Source: Chryseobacterium arthrosphaerae (GTDB taxonomy: Bacteria > Bacteroidota > Bacteroidia > Flavobacteriales > Weeksellaceae). From it: DNA of 64,000 bases. Positions 43,163-52,988 of this stretch are shown one piece after another. Under the pieces are notes generated by a model that was not told the origin of the DNA, ran no database searches, and saw only the letters and a program-made list of their open reading frames with translations. The number at the start of each line of letters is the position of its first letter. The stretch's first letter is position 1. Location: NCBI RefSeq assembly GCF_001684965.1, contig NZ_MAYG01000012.1, positions 124,001 to 188,000 on the forward strand, in the 5' to 3' direction. Made by a program: the position numbers and the translations under genes.

Positions 43163-43837
43163 TTGAGCGGAATCCTATATTTTGTTCCCACACCAGTCGG
43201 GAACCTGGAAGATATGACGTTCAGGGCTGTCAACGTCCTGAAAGAAGTAGATTATATTTTGTGTGAAGATACCAGAACTTCCGGAATACTTTTAAAACAT
43301 TTTGAAATCTCCAAGCCTTTAAAATCTTATCATCTGCATAATGAACATCAGGCTACAGAAAAAGTGATTGCAGACCTTAAAAATGGCCAGAATATCGCTA
43401 TCATTACCGATGCCGGAACTCCTGGAATCTCCGATCCCGGTTATTTACTGGCAAAAGCCGGAGCGGATAATGGTATCGAAATGATATGCCTGCCCGGAGC
43501 AACCGCTCTGATTCCTGCCCTGGTAGTATCAGGACTTCCGAACAATGAATTCCTTTTTGCCGGATTTTTACCACAGAAAAAAGGAAGACAGACAAAACTT
43601 AAGCAGCTTGCAGAAGAAAAGAAAACCATCGTCCTTTACGAGAGTCCTCATAAGATCAATACAACACTGGAACAGATCAGGGAGTTCTTCGGCGAAGAGA
43701 CCAAAGCGAGCTTAAGCCGTGAGATTTCTAAAAAGTTTGAAGAAACCAAACGGGGAACAATCAGTGAGTTGATTGAATTTTCCAAAACCAAAACTTTAAA
43801 AGGAGAGATCGTTCTTATTATCAATAATTCTATTTGA
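43163..43837 (+). CDS. rsmI: 16S rRNA 2'-O-ribose C1402 methyltransferase
   Basis: RsmI uses SAM to methylate the ribose of C1402 in the decoding centre. The 224 residues match the family: LYFVPTPVGNLEDMTFRA, LCEDTRTS, ITDAGTPGISDPGYLL, CLPGATALIPALVVSGLP and VLYESPHKI, the typical YESPHR-like motif. The start codon is TTG at 43163, two bases after the preceding stop; no in-frame ATG lies close by. The C-terminus is shorter than in E. coli, ending at LKGEIVLII, as in many Bacteroidota. Confidence 0.95.
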   Translation: MSGILYFVPTPVGNLEDMTFRAVNVLKEVDYILCEDTRTSGILLKHFEISKPLKSYHLHNEHQATEKVIADLKNGQNIAIITDAGTPGISDPGYLLAKAGADNGIEMICLPGATALIPALVVSGLPNNEFLFAGFLPQKKGRQTKLKQLAEEKKTIVLYESPHKINTTLEQIREFFGEETKASLSREISKKFEETKRGTISELIEFSKTKTLKGEIVLIINNSI

Positions 43838-43843
43838 TTTTCA

Positions 43844-45358
43844 TTGAAAAAACTAATTTTTGTATTGTGTTCTGCAGTCTGTGCAGGGCAGACTAACCAA
43901 TATATGAAAGTTATCCTGTCTAAAAAGACGGGAAAGGAGGTCAGTTCTTATTCAGACGGATACGGAGTAACTTATGATCCGGATTCAAAAAAACAGGGAA
44001 TCGTAGATTCATTGGGCACTATTACCTTTGAGTCTCCTTACAAGGCAGGTATTTTACACGCTTTTAAAAACAGGTTTATTCTGTATGCAGAAACGGGGAA
44101 TAAGAGAAAATCAGCTGTGATTGATGAGAAAGGAAAAGAGCTGATTCCTCTGGATGTTCAGGAATTCGATACACCCTGGTGGAGTAAGGAACGGATCATT
44201 GCTTCCGGATCAGGAAAAGAAGTTCTGTATGACTATAATGGGAAAGAAATCATTCCTGTTTCCGATAAGATCAGATTCTCCGGAAAGAACAGATTTTTTG
44301 TTTTAAAAAATAAAAAATGGTTCCTGTATGACTTTGACGGAAAGCAGCTCAGCGACCGGGAGTTTAAAGAAGATTACAGCTTTGAAGAGGGAAGAGCACT
44401 TATTCTCAATGAAGACGGGCAATATGAAATTATAGGAATAAACGGACAGACCCTGCATAAATTTTCAAAGCAGGTGGTAAATATCAATGCTTATCCATAT
44501 CTGATTACCAGAAATAAAGCTACCGGAAAATACGGGCTCATTGACACGGAAGAAAATACAATTGCTGATGAAGTTTACAAAGAGATCACCTCGGAATATT
44601 TTGGAAAGAAAGAATATATTTATCTTGTTAAAAATAATACTACAACGGTCTTTCATAAGAAAGACAGAAAGCTTTATCCCAATAATTTTAAATACCTGAA
44701 TCCTCTTTTCAATAACCTTTTCAGTGTATACAACGAAAAAACACAGAAATCGGGAGTTGTTGATTTGCAGGGAAACATGATTTTTCCTCAGGAATATGAC
44801 TTTATCAGAAACTTTACCATTTCCGGAAGAGAATTTATATATCTTAAAAAAGGAAATGAAGAAAAACTCCTTGATAAGGATTTGAAAAATACGATAGGAG
44901 AAGGGGTTAATATTCTGGGCTTTTATCCTGAAGGTCTTATTATACTTAAAGAAAATACCTATTATAGATTTTCAGCAGTCGACCAATCGATGGCAGTGCT
45001 TAAAAACATAAGCATGATCAAAGATGAAGGAACCGGGTATTTCAATTTTCTCAATGAATATTCAAAGCCGCTTGTCTGCAGAAACTCAGATCATTTTTAT
45101 GGTATTATCGATGGAAAAGGAACGGTAATTGTACCGTTCATCTACGAAGATATCGTTACGTTTGGCAATTTTGAAAATGAAATTGTGGTAAAAAAAGACG
45201 GGAAATATGGTGTTTCGAACTTTCAGCATGAGCCTTTGAAGGAAATTGTATATGATCAGTTTCTATGGCAGAAAGAGGTATTGAAACTGGACAAAAATAA
45301 AAAATCAGACTTCATTTATTTCACAAGATTTAAAAATAATACCACCCGGCTTAACTGA
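43844..45358 (+). CDS. Exported WG-repeat protein
   Basis: A 504-residue protein beginning at a TTG (43844) with MKKLIFVLCSAVCAGQTNQY, a signal peptide; export is likely. The remainder consists of beta-hairpin WG-type repeats of about 45-60 residues, for example KSGVVDLQGNMIFPQEYDFI, YGIIDGKGTVIVPFIYEDI and YGLIDTEENTIADEVYKEI. WG proteins are widespread in Bacteroidota, and the function is not established. It lies six bases after rsmI and so may be cotranscribed with it. Confidence 0.85.
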   Translation: MKKLIFVLCSAVCAGQTNQYMKVILSKKTGKEVSSYSDGYGVTYDPDSKKQGIVDSLGTITFESPYKAGILHAFKNRFILYAETGNKRKSAVIDEKGKELIPLDVQEFDTPWWSKERIIASGSGKEVLYDYNGKEIIPVSDKIRFSGKNRFFVLKNKKWFLYDFDGKQLSDREFKEDYSFEEGRALILNEDGQYEIIGINGQTLHKFSKQVVNINAYPYLITRNKATGKYGLIDTEENTIADEVYKEITSEYFGKKEYIYLVKNNTTTVFHKKDRKLYPNNFKYLNPLFNNLFSVYNEKTQKSGVVDLQGNMIFPQEYDFIRNFTISGREFIYLKKGNEEKLLDKDLKNTIGEGVNILGFYPEGLIILKENTYYRFSAVDQSMAVLKNISMIKDEGTGYFNFLNEYSKPLVCRNSDHFYGIIDGKGTVIVPFIYEDIVTFGNFENEIVVKKDGKYGVSNFQHEPLKEIVYDQFLWQKEVLKLDKNKKSDFIYFTRFKNNTTRLN

Positions 45359-45426
45359 AATGAAAGAAATTCATCAAAAAAGTTCAGTATTTTAACGATT
45401 TAAATGTGTCGAATAACAATTTATAA

Positions 45427-45434
45427 TATCTTTG
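45427..45434 (+). promoter_or_regulatory. Predicted -7 element of fabG
   Basis: TATCTTTG exactly matches TAnnTTTG about 90 bp before the fabG start. No standard -33 TTG is seen at the expected distance. Confidence 0.4.
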
Positions 45435-45525
45435 CAAACCGTTTAATTCCGGATAGGAATTATGAATATTGAATGAGTCAGCGGTCACAAGCTGAATGAG
45501 TTATAAGAAATAATTATCAATAGAT

Positions 45526-46269
45526 ATGAGAATATTAGAAGGAAAAGTAGCACTAATTACCGGAGCTACAAGAGGAATCGGAAAAGGGATTGCTGAAATG
45601 TTTGCCCAGCAGGGAGCAAAAGTAGCATTTACCTATGCCGGCTCTGTAGACAAAGCTAAAGAATTAGAAGCAGCTTTAAGTTCTGTAACCCAGATCAAAG
45701 GATATCAGTCTGATGCATCAGATTATGATGCAGCCCAGAAGTTGGTGGATGAAGTAATGGCTGAGTTTGGGCAGATCGATATTTTGGTAAATAACGCAGG
45801 GATTACAAAAGATAACCTGCTGTTGAGGATGTCTAAAGAAGATTGGGATAAAGTGATCAAAGTAAACCTTGACTCTGTTTTCAACCTTACAAAAGCAGTG
45901 ATCAAGCCGATGATGAAGGCAAGATCAGGATCTATCATCAATATGACTTCAGTAGTCGGGGTGAAAGGAAATGCAGGACAGGCCAACTATGCGGCATCCA
46001 AAGCAGGGGTAATAGGATTTACAAAATCTGTTGCATTAGAGCTGGGATCAAGAAATATCAGATGTAACGCTATTGCTCCGGGATTCATTGAAACAGAAAT
46101 GACAGCTGTTCTGGACGAAAAAACAGTGCAGGGATGGAGAGAGGAAATTCCAATGAAAAGAGGAGGGCAGCCTGCTGATATTGCCAATGCATGTGTATTC
46201 CTGGGAAGCGAAATGTCCGCTTATATTACAGGGCAGACTCTCAATGTAGACGGCGGAATGCTGACTTAA
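45526..46269 (+). CDS. fabG: 3-oxoacyl-ACP reductase
   Basis: FabG reduces 3-ketoacyl-ACP with NADPH in fatty-acid elongation. The 247-residue SDR protein has the motifs TGATRGIGKGIAE, NNAGITKDNLLLRM (with the FabG-specific TKD), the active site SVVGVKGNAGQANYAASKAG (Ser, Tyr, Lys) and APGFIETEMT. The GQANYAASKAG and TRDN/TKDN features separate FabG from other SDRs. It is followed three bases later by the membrane protein gene. Confidence 0.94.
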   Translation: MRILEGKVALITGATRGIGKGIAEMFAQQGAKVAFTYAGSVDKAKELEAALSSVTQIKGYQSDASDYDAAQKLVDEVMAEFGQIDILVNNAGITKDNLLLRMSKEDWDKVIKVNLDSVFNLTKAVIKPMMKARSGSIINMTSVVGVKGNAGQANYAASKAGVIGFTKSVALELGSRNIRCNAIAPGFIETEMTAVLDEKTVQGWREEIPMKRGGQPADIANACVFLGSEMSAYITGQTLNVDGGMLT

Positions 46270-46272
46270 GAA

Positions 46273-47586
46273 ATGAAAAAAATACAGAATATAGTATTAT
46301 TCTTATCAGTTATATTATTCATCGGTCTGGTTTATATTAGCTTGTTTAATGTATACCAGACCGATGATTATATGTGTGCTTATGGTACTCGGGAATATGG
46401 GCTTTTGGGAAACTTTACACACACTTATTTATACTGGGGAGGGAGATATTTCGGATATACGGTGAATATGCTTAACCCTGTTGCCTACGATCAATATGGA
46501 ATCCTTCCAAAGGTATATCCACTTTTTTTAATGCTTTCTTTTATCGGGGTTTCAGCTCTTAATTTTAAGGCTTATTTTCAATATCCTCTTGGAAAATCTT
46601 TACAAAAATCTATTATTTTATTTTTATTTTATACTGTTCTTCTTGCGCGTCTTTCGGAACATTATTTTTGGATAACAGGTTCTAATGTATATTTTCTTCC
46701 GGTAATTATATTTGGTTTTCTGCTCTATTTTTTTAAAAAAAATAAAGATACCCATAACAAAATATGGCTTTACCTATCAGCAGCACTGATTATAATTTTG
46801 ATGGGATCTAATGAACTTTTGGCATTGATTCTGGAAGGACTTTTGATTGTGTATTATTATCAAAAAAGGGATAGGCAAAGTTTATCTTTTTTAATATTAG
46901 GAACTGTATTTTTACTTGTGAGTTTTCTTGCTCCTGGAAATTTTAACAGGATGGGAGAAGTAGAAGACGGATTATTAAGATGGATAAAGAGAGTGGGTAT
47001 TTTTGGAGCAAATTATATATATATTGCTTTTAAAGTAATTTTAATACTTCCATTATTTATCAAGGTTTTTGAAAAGGAGCTTAAAAATATTGTGTATAAA
47101 ATAACTTTTAAAGAAGCTTTTTTATTTTGGGGTGTTACATTTCTTCCCATGCTTTTTTTAGGCTACCTCCTCAATTCAATTGGAAGGCATTTTGAAAATA
47201 TAATTTTTTATTTTTTTATTACCTTCTCAGTATTAATGGTATTTAAATTTGAAAAAATTAAGCAATTTTGGTGGATATCGGCCCTCATTATTTTTCTGCC
47301 AACACTGAAAATTTTTCCTGAAAGATATTCTTATTTTAATATTGATTTTAATATTAACAATATGTTGATAGACGCTTTTAGTACAAATCTGAGGGAATAT
47401 GAACGTGAAGTGAATGAAAGGATAGCAATTATTGAAAAATCTAAAGATTCTGTTGTAGTAGAAAAAATAAAAGTGATCCCCAAAACCTTATATTTTTATG
47501 AAATGGCCTCTGAAAAAGAGGAACAGAGTTTTGTAAATGATCAGCTTCAGAAATATTTTAAAAAGAAATATATCAGAACAAAATAA
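46273..47586 (+). CDS. Polytopic membrane protein, DUF6056/GT-C-like
   Basis: A 437-residue protein with about ten hydrophobic helices. An acidic pair lies in the first extracytoplasmic loop (YQTDDYMCAYG), followed by YWGGRYFGY. A DD or DxD shortly after helix 1 and a large loop is the layout of GT-C glycosyltransferases and of DUF6056 proteins. No lipid-sugar substrate can be deduced. The gene is visibly more AT-rich than its neighbours, with many poly-T stretches, and it sits three bases after fabG. Recent acquisition or relaxed codon use are both possible. Confidence 0.75.
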   Translation: MKKIQNIVLFLSVILFIGLVYISLFNVYQTDDYMCAYGTREYGLLGNFTHTYLYWGGRYFGYTVNMLNPVAYDQYGILPKVYPLFLMLSFIGVSALNFKAYFQYPLGKSLQKSIILFLFYTVLLARLSEHYFWITGSNVYFLPVIIFGFLLYFFKKNKDTHNKIWLYLSAALIIILMGSNELLALILEGLLIVYYYQKRDRQSLSFLILGTVFLLVSFLAPGNFNRMGEVEDGLLRWIKRVGIFGANYIYIAFKVILILPLFIKVFEKELKNIVYKITFKEAFLFWGVTFLPMLFLGYLLNSIGRHFENIIFYFFITFSVLMVFKFEKIKQFWWISALIIFLPTLKIFPERYSYFNIDFNINNMLIDAFSTNLREYEREVNERIAIIEKSKDSVVVEKIKVIPKTLYFYEMASEKEEQSFVNDQLQKYFKKKYIRTK

Positions 47587-47587
47587 A

Positions 47588-47618
47588 AAAAGCCTTTCGA
47601 TATTTCCGAAAGGCTTTT
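47588..47618. terminator. Bidirectional terminator between the membrane protein gene and guaC
   Basis: AAAAGCCTTTCG and CGAAAGGCTTTT pair perfectly around a short loop, with A and T runs on both sides. The flanking genes converge. Confidence 0.85.
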
Positions 47619-47629
47619 CATTGCTATTT

Positions 47630-48670
47630 TTAATCTTTGAATACCTGGTTTTCCTGCTCCTGAACCCTTATAAATGTTGTTCTTTTAGAAAGCTCTTTAA
47701 GCTTGGAAGCTCCCACGTAGGTACAGGTAGAACGTACACCACCCAGAATGTCTTTTACGGTTTCTGAGACCGGTCCTTTATAAGCTACTTTTACCGTTTT
47801 TCCTTCAGAAGCCCGGTATTCTGCCACACCTCCGGAATGTTTATCCATCGCTGTTTTTGAGCTCATTCCATAGAAGAGACGGTATTTCTTCCCGTTTTCT
47901 TCAATCATTTCGCCTCCGCTCTCATCATGGCCGGCGAACATACCGCCCAGCATCACAAAATCAGCACCTCCTCCGAAAGCTTTTGCCACATCTCCCGGCA
48001 CCTTACAGCCTCCGTCAGCAATGATATGACCTCCCAGACCGTGAGCAGCATCCGCACATTCAATAATAGCAGATAATTGCGGGTAGCCCACTCCGGTTTT
48101 CACACGGGTTGTACATACTGAACCGGGACCGATTCCAACTTTTATGATATCGGCACCTACTAAAAGCAGCTCTTCCACCATTTCCCCGGTAACTACATTG
48201 CCGGCGATAATAACTTTGTCCGGAAAATTCGCCCTTGCCTTCTTCACAAAGTCAACAAAATGCTCAGAATAACCATTGGCTACATCTATACATAGAAACT
48301 CAATTTTAGGGTGCTTTTCGAGGATCGTCCGGATTTTTTTTTCATCTGCCTTTCCGGTTCCCGTACTTAAGGCAATATACTGATGGATATTTTCCGGTTG
48401 ACTGTCCAGAAAACGGCTCCATTCTTCAGGAGTATAATGTTTATGAATTGCGGTAATGATCTTGTCTTTTGCCAGCTCTACTGCCATTTCAAAAGTCCCT
48501 ACAGTATCCATATTAGCGGCAATCACAGGAACTCCCTTCCATTTCTTCCGGGTATGTTTAAAGATAAACTCCCTTTCCAGATCCACTTCTGAACGGGACT
48601 TTAATGTTGAACGCTTAGGGCGGAACATTACATCCTTGAACCCCAGTTTTATGTCATATTCTATACGCAT
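47630..48670 (-). CDS. guaC: GMP reductase
   Basis: GuaC converts GMP to IMP with NADPH, releasing ammonia. From the ATG at 48670 the 346 residues equal the length of E. coli GuaC; the longer frame from 48712 starts with TTG. Motifs are [42 protein letters not shown] (catalytic Cys), [14 protein letters not shown] and the [13 protein letters not shown] flap. The absence of a CBS domain and the HKHY motif separate it from IMP dehydrogenase. Confidence 0.95.
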   Translation of the reverse strand: MRIEYDIKLGFKDVMFRPKRSTLKSRSEVDLEREFIFKHTRKKWKGVPVIAANMDTVGTFEMAVELAKDKIITAIHKHYTPEEWSRFLDSQPENIHQYIALSTGTGKADEKKIRTILEKHPKIEFLCIDVANGYSEHFVDFVKKARANFPDKVIIAGNVVTGEMVEELLLVGADIIKVGIGPGSVCTTRVKTGVGYPQLSAIIECADAAHGLGGHIIADGGCKVPGDVAKAFGGGADFVMLGGMFAGHDESGGEMIEENGKKYRLFYGMSSKTAMDKHSGGVAEYRASEGKTVKVAYKGPVSETVKDILGGVRSTCTYVGASKLKELSKRTTFIRVQEQENQVFKD

Positions 48671-48731
48671 TTTGTAATTATTTGTCAGAATAAAGGTAGT
48701 AAATAATCTCAAATGGATTATTTTTGAAGCT

Positions 48732-49484
48732 ATGGATTTTCCTGTAACCTTTCATATTTTCGGCAAAACAGTTCTTGCCCATCCTCTTTTTGAGGCGGTT
48801 GGAATGTTTATGGGGATGAGGTATTATTTTTATCTTAAACGGAAATCAAAAGAAAAGCTGTCTTTCAATACCTCTGCTGCTGTTCTGATAGGAGCTACCG
48901 CCGGGGCTTTGCTGGGATCCAAACTGATCGGAAACCTGGAAAACCCGTACATGATGTTTGACGGTTTCAGCCTTCGGAAATTCTGGTCCAGCAATACAAT
49001 TGTAGGAGGATTGGCTTTCGGGCTGCTTGGGGTAGAGCTTGCCAAAAAAGTAGTTCATCATAAGGAAAGCACCGGTGACCTTATTGTTTTTCCTCTGCTG
49101 CTTGCCATGATTATCGGAAGGATCGGCTGCTTCCTTACAGGTATCTATGAAGAAACCTATGGATTGCCTACAGAATCGGTTTTCGGGATGCATTTGGGTG
49201 ATCAGTACCTGCGTCATCCGGTTGCATTGTATGAAATAGGATTTTTAATAATTCTATGGGCTTGCCTGAAATATATTCAGCGACGGAAAAAATACCGTTC
49301 AGGATTTCTTTTTCAGGTATTTATGCTGAGCTATTTTACATTCAGATTCCTGCTGGATTTTATCAAACCGAGGGTAGAGGTGGCAGGAAATCTCGGAACG
49401 ATTCAGATAGTATGTATTTGCGTAATTATTTATTACATTTATACGATTAAAAACATCCAGTCACAAGATTTAAAATATTCATAA
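48732..49484 (+). CDS. Lgt-family (prolipoprotein diacylglyceryl transferase-like) membrane protein
   Basis: A 250-residue membrane protein with about seven helices. [16 protein letters not shown] near residue 135 is the core of the Lgt signature, with [10 protein letters not shown] also conserved. Lgt moves a diacylglyceryl group from phosphatidylglycerol to the lipobox Cys of prelipoproteins. The His-Gly motif of the first region and the longer periplasmic head of standard Lgt are reduced, so this may be an Lgt paralog with another lipid task. It heads an operon with a small membrane protein (one-base ATGA-type overlap) and a radical SAM enzyme. Confidence 0.85.
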   Translation: MDFPVTFHIFGKTVLAHPLFEAVGMFMGMRYYFYLKRKSKEKLSFNTSAAVLIGATAGALLGSKLIGNLENPYMMFDGFSLRKFWSSNTIVGGLAFGLLGVELAKKVVHHKESTGDLIVFPLLLAMIIGRIGCFLTGIYEETYGLPTESVFGMHLGDQYLRHPVALYEIGFLIILWACLKYIQRRKKYRSGFLFQVFMLSYFTFRFLLDFIKPRVEVAGNLGTIQIVCICVIIYYIYTIKNIQSQDLKYS

Positions 49485-49711
49485 TGAGATTTTTAACCAT
49501 TTTAGAAGCCGGAGGCCTGGTAGGCATAGTCATTTTCATTGTTGGAATGATGATCCTGGGGGCGTTATTTATTTCCATTATTGTATCTTTTGTTGTAAAA
49601 CTGATTTATGAAAGAAAGGGAGATAAAAAATTCAGCAGAAAACAGTTCATACAGACCTTTGTAATCTGCCTTCTGGTCTGTGGTCTGATCAGCGGATATA
49701 TTTGTGGATAA
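49484..49711 (+). CDS. Small membrane protein of the Lgt-like/radical SAM operon
   Basis: The 75 residues hold two hydrophobic helices (about 10-35 and 55-73) around a positively charged loop with YERKGDKKFSRKQ. The start overlaps the Lgt-like stop by one base, and the radical SAM gene begins 17 bases after its end. I do not recognise a family. Topology predicts both ends on the same side. Its fixed place between two possible lipid enzymes suggests an accessory role in the same pathway. Confidence 0.75.
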   Translation: MRFLTILEAGGLVGIVIFIVGMMILGALFISIIVSFVVKLIYERKGDKKFSRKQFIQTFVICLLVCGLISGYICG

Positions 49712-49728
49712 GGATTTAAAATAACATT

Positions 49729-51132
49729 ATGCCGGTAAGAAACTATACCTATTACGACTATACGATAAGCCTTTGTCCTGAATGTCTGAAAAGAGTGGGA
49801 GCAAAGATCATTATAGAGGATGAAGCTGTTTTTATGACCAAGAGATGTCCTGATCACGGTTTTTTCAAAACAAAAATAGCCTCTGATGTACAGTATTACA
49901 AAAACATCAGAAACTATAACAAAGCTTCTGAAATGCCCTATCATTTCGGTACGGATGTGGAATACGGCTGCCCCTATGACTGCGGGCTCTGTGTAGATCA
50001 TGAACAGCACAGCTGCCTTTCGATAGTAGAAGTGACGGATCGTTGTAACCTGACCTGTCCTACCTGCTATGCCATGTCGTCGCCACATTATGGAAGCCAC
50101 AGAAGCCTGGAGGAAATAGAAGCGATGTTTGATACCATCGTCAAGAACGAAGGTGAGCCTGATGTTGTACAGATCAGTGGAGGAGAGCCTACGATACATC
50201 CCGAGTTCTTCAAAATCATGGATATTGCCAAGTCAAAGCCTATCAAACATCTGATGCTGAATACCAATGGGATAAGGATTGCCAATGATCCGGGTTTTGC
50301 TGAAAAGCTGGCCACTTATGCCCCTGAGTTTGAGGTATACCTTCAGTTTGATTCATTCAAACCGGAAGTTCTGGAAGATTTCAGAGGAAAAGATCTCACG
50401 TCAGTAAGAATGAAAGCACTTGAAAAGCTCAATGAACTTAACCTTTCCACAACATTGGTGATTGTTCTTCAAAAAGGAAAGAATATTGATGAAATAGGGA
50501 AAATCATTGAATTTGCTTTACAACAGAAATGTGTACGAGGAATTACCTTCCAGCCTGTAGAAATTGCCGGACGCAACAGGGAAGACTCTGCCCATGAGAA
50601 AATTACCCTGACGGAGGTGAGACAGGAAATTCTCAATCAGTTTCCTCTACTGAATTCTGACGACATTATTCCGGTTCCGTGTAACCCGGATGCTTTGGCG
50701 ATGGGCTATATTTTAAAACTTCAGGGCGAAACCATTCCCCTGACCCGGTATATCAATCCGGCAGACCTTCTGAATAATGAATCAAGAAATACCATTGTGT
50801 ACGAACAGGACCAGGGCTTACATATGCAGCTGCTGGACATTTTCAGCACCGGTATTTCTGTAGATAAAGTAAAACCTAAGGTGAATCAGTTATTGTGCTG
50901 TTTACCTGAAGTCTGTGCACCTGATCTGGATTATGACAACCTGTTCAGAATTATCATTATGAACTTTATGGATGCTCATGATTTTGATGTACGTGCAGTG
51001 AAGAAATCCTGTGTTCATATCGTCAACAAGGACCTGAAATTAATTCCATTCGAAACAATGAATCTTTTCTACAGGGATGATAAGAAAAATTATCTGGAAG
51101 AACTGAGAAAGGATGATAAGGTGCTGTTTTAA
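49729..51132 (+). CDS. Radical SAM enzyme of the MJ0619/Tes-like family
   Basis: A 467-residue enzyme with several cysteine groups. The SAM cluster motif is Cys106, Cys110 and Cys113 (CNLTCPTC). Immediately upstream are Cys81, Cys85, Cys88 and Cys96 (CPYDCGLCVDHEQHSC). Residues 16-19 give CPEC and Cys40 completes a small zinc-like N-terminal unit. More cysteines lie near the C-terminus (CCLPEVC). The CGLC/DH-x-HSC block before CNLxCPxC is the pattern I associate with MJ0619-like proteins, a family that includes the archaeal tetraether-lipid synthase. Together with the Lgt-like neighbour this suggests lipid-tail chemistry, but the bacterial substrate is unknown. Confidence 0.85.
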   Translation: MPVRNYTYYDYTISLCPECLKRVGAKIIIEDEAVFMTKRCPDHGFFKTKIASDVQYYKNIRNYNKASEMPYHFGTDVEYGCPYDCGLCVDHEQHSCLSIVEVTDRCNLTCPTCYAMSSPHYGSHRSLEEIEAMFDTIVKNEGEPDVVQISGGEPTIHPEFFKIMDIAKSKPIKHLMLNTNGIRIANDPGFAEKLATYAPEFEVYLQFDSFKPEVLEDFRGKDLTSVRMKALEKLNELNLSTTLVIVLQKGKNIDEIGKIIEFALQQKCVRGITFQPVEIAGRNREDSAHEKITLTEVRQEILNQFPLLNSDDIIPVPCNPDALAMGYILKLQGETIPLTRYINPADLLNNESRNTIVYEQDQGLHMQLLDIFSTGISVDKVKPKVNQLLCCLPEVCAPDLDYDNLFRIIIMNFMDAHDFDVRAVKKSCVHIVNKDLKLIPFETMNLFYRDDKKNYLEELRKDDKVLF

Positions 51133-51209
51133 AAAAGAAAGTTAACGCTACATCTTTTAAAGAACAAAAGATCCGCATGATCTGCTCAATCAGCATGAAT
51201 GAAAAAACA

Positions 51210-51236
51210 AAAGCGTGAAAATTAATTTCACGCTTT
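51210..51236. terminator. Bidirectional terminator between the radical SAM gene and surE
   Basis: AAAGCGTGAAA and TTTCACGCTTT form a perfect 11-bp stem around a five-base loop. Both flanking genes converge on it. Confidence 0.85.
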
Positions 51237-51261
51237 ATTATTTTTCAATGAATTGATAGTT

Positions 51262-52050
51262 CTATTTGGTTTCCTTTACAGTGTCAAAAGACATTACTTC
51301 TTCCAACGTTTTCATATACTCATATGCTGTAAGGTCAAACTTCACAGGAACGATAGAAATATAGCCGTTTGCCAATGCTGTTTCATCAGCATCTTCAGAA
51401 TCATCCATATTATTGAAATATCCGGTAAGCCAGTAGTATTTTTTCCCGTGCGGGTTTACTCTTTCATCGAAGCTTTCCTCCCATTTGGCATGAGCCTGCT
51501 TGCAGACTTTTACTCCCTTTATTTCCGATGCAGGAAGTTTCGGGATATTCACATTCAGAACGATTCCTTTCGGCATCGGGTTTTCAAGAGTTCTTCTTAC
51601 GATATTCTGAATATAGTCTTTAGCCTGGGTAAAATCTGCTTCCCAGCTGAAATCCAGCAATGAAAATCCAATTGCAGGAATTCCCTCCACACCTGCTTCT
51701 ACAGCCGCAGACATCGTTCCCGAATAAATAACATTGATTGATGAATTGGCACCATGATTAATCCCTGAAACCACAATATCAGGACGTCTTTTCAGGATCT
51801 TATCAAGAGCCATCTTTACGCAGTCTACAGGAGTTCCGCTGCAGGAAAAATCTGTTTGCGGGCCATCAAGGGTCACTTCCTCATAGCTTAGCGTAGAATT
51901 GATAGTGATAGCGTGGCCTTTACCACTTTGGGGAGAGTTAGGGGCTACTACCACTACTTCTCCGATTTCGTTCATAAAACTGATCAGATTTCTGATACCA
52001 GGAGCTGTAATGCCATCATCATTAGTAACCAGAATAAGCGGTCTTTCCAT
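51262..52050 (-). CDS. surE: 5'/3'-nucleotidase SurE
   Basis: SurE removes phosphate from nucleoside 5'- and 3'-monophosphates with a divalent metal. The 262 residues start with LILVTNDDGITAPGI, where the two Asp residues (11 and 12) bind metal, and continue with VVAPNSPQSGKGHAIT (Asn and Ser ligands), SGTPVDCVK and VSGINHGANSSINVIYSGT, which completes the site. The length fits the family. It is monocistronic. Confidence 0.96.
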   Translation of the reverse strand: MERPLILVTNDDGITAPGIRNLISFMNEIGEVVVVAPNSPQSGKGHAITINSTLSYEEVTLDGPQTDFSCSGTPVDCVKMALDKILKRRPDIVVSGINHGANSSINVIYSGTMSAAVEAGVEGIPAIGFSLLDFSWEADFTQAKDYIQNIVRRTLENPMPKGIVLNVNIPKLPASEIKGVKVCKQAHAKWEESFDERVNPHGKKYYWLTGYFNNMDDSEDADETALANGYISIVPVKFDLTAYEYMKTLEEVMSFDTVKETK

Positions 52051-52331
52051 ATATTATCTTAATTTTTTATACACATGCAGTACAATCTGTTCATTTTAAG
52101 AATTGAACAAAAAGAATTTTTTCAACACATCAAATGTAGTTAAAAATAAGACGCAATAAAACAGCAGGTTTACCCTTCACCGATTTAAATTCAGGAATCA
52201 ACATTCTGTATTTGAGTAAAGAAAGTAAGCCCTGTGTAGGAAAGAAAAAATTTCCTGATTAAAAATTACAATGATATTTCCGTTATAATTTATTAGTTTC
52301 CTGGTAAGATCTACACACGGAGATTGTATAA
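52051..52331. other. Short intergenic region, nothing recognised
   Basis: About 280 AT-rich bases without a supported gene, hairpin or palindrome. Confidence 0.4.
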
Positions 52332-52544
<213 letters not shown>

Positions 52545-52876
52545 TTATGCCTTTATGTGCTGAAAATAATTTTTGTGGTATCTTTTTATATGCTTTTAAC
52601 GAAATATTTTTTTATTTCATCGTCCATGATTTATGCTTTTTTCTATGAAATTCAATGACTTCGGAAGTATAATACTACAGATTCTTGCTGCACTGCTATT
52701 TATTCTCCTGAAGAGAAAAAAAATCTTTGCCGATTTTCTGTTCATGATTTACAATACATAAGCAATGGCCGGATTACCCGGGAGAAGATGGCTTATTTTT
52801 TACGCAGTGCATTTCTGCTGTGAGAATAATAAAAAGAATAATACTTAATCCTTCTTTGAATAAAAATCTTTAAAAC

Positions 52877-52909
52877 TTTGCGATATTTGTAAATAAGGTC
52901 TTAAATTTG
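52877..52909 (+). promoter_or_regulatory. Predicted promoter of prc
   Basis: TTTG (52877-52880), a 21-bp spacer and TAAATTTG (52902-52909) match the Bacteroidota consensus. The leader to the prc ATG is about 70 bases. Confidence 0.65.
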
Positions 52910-52988
52910 ATCGTTTGTAACGGTGCGCAAATTATTGCTACTTATTACAATACCTATTTTTAAAAAATTAAATAAATAAAGACAGTTT

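Noticed and set aside
52645..52761. A 38-codon plus-strand frame with one hydrophobic helix before prc
   Set aside because: No coupling to neighbours, no recognised family, and it is not near a promoter signal; chance is likely in AT-rich DNA.
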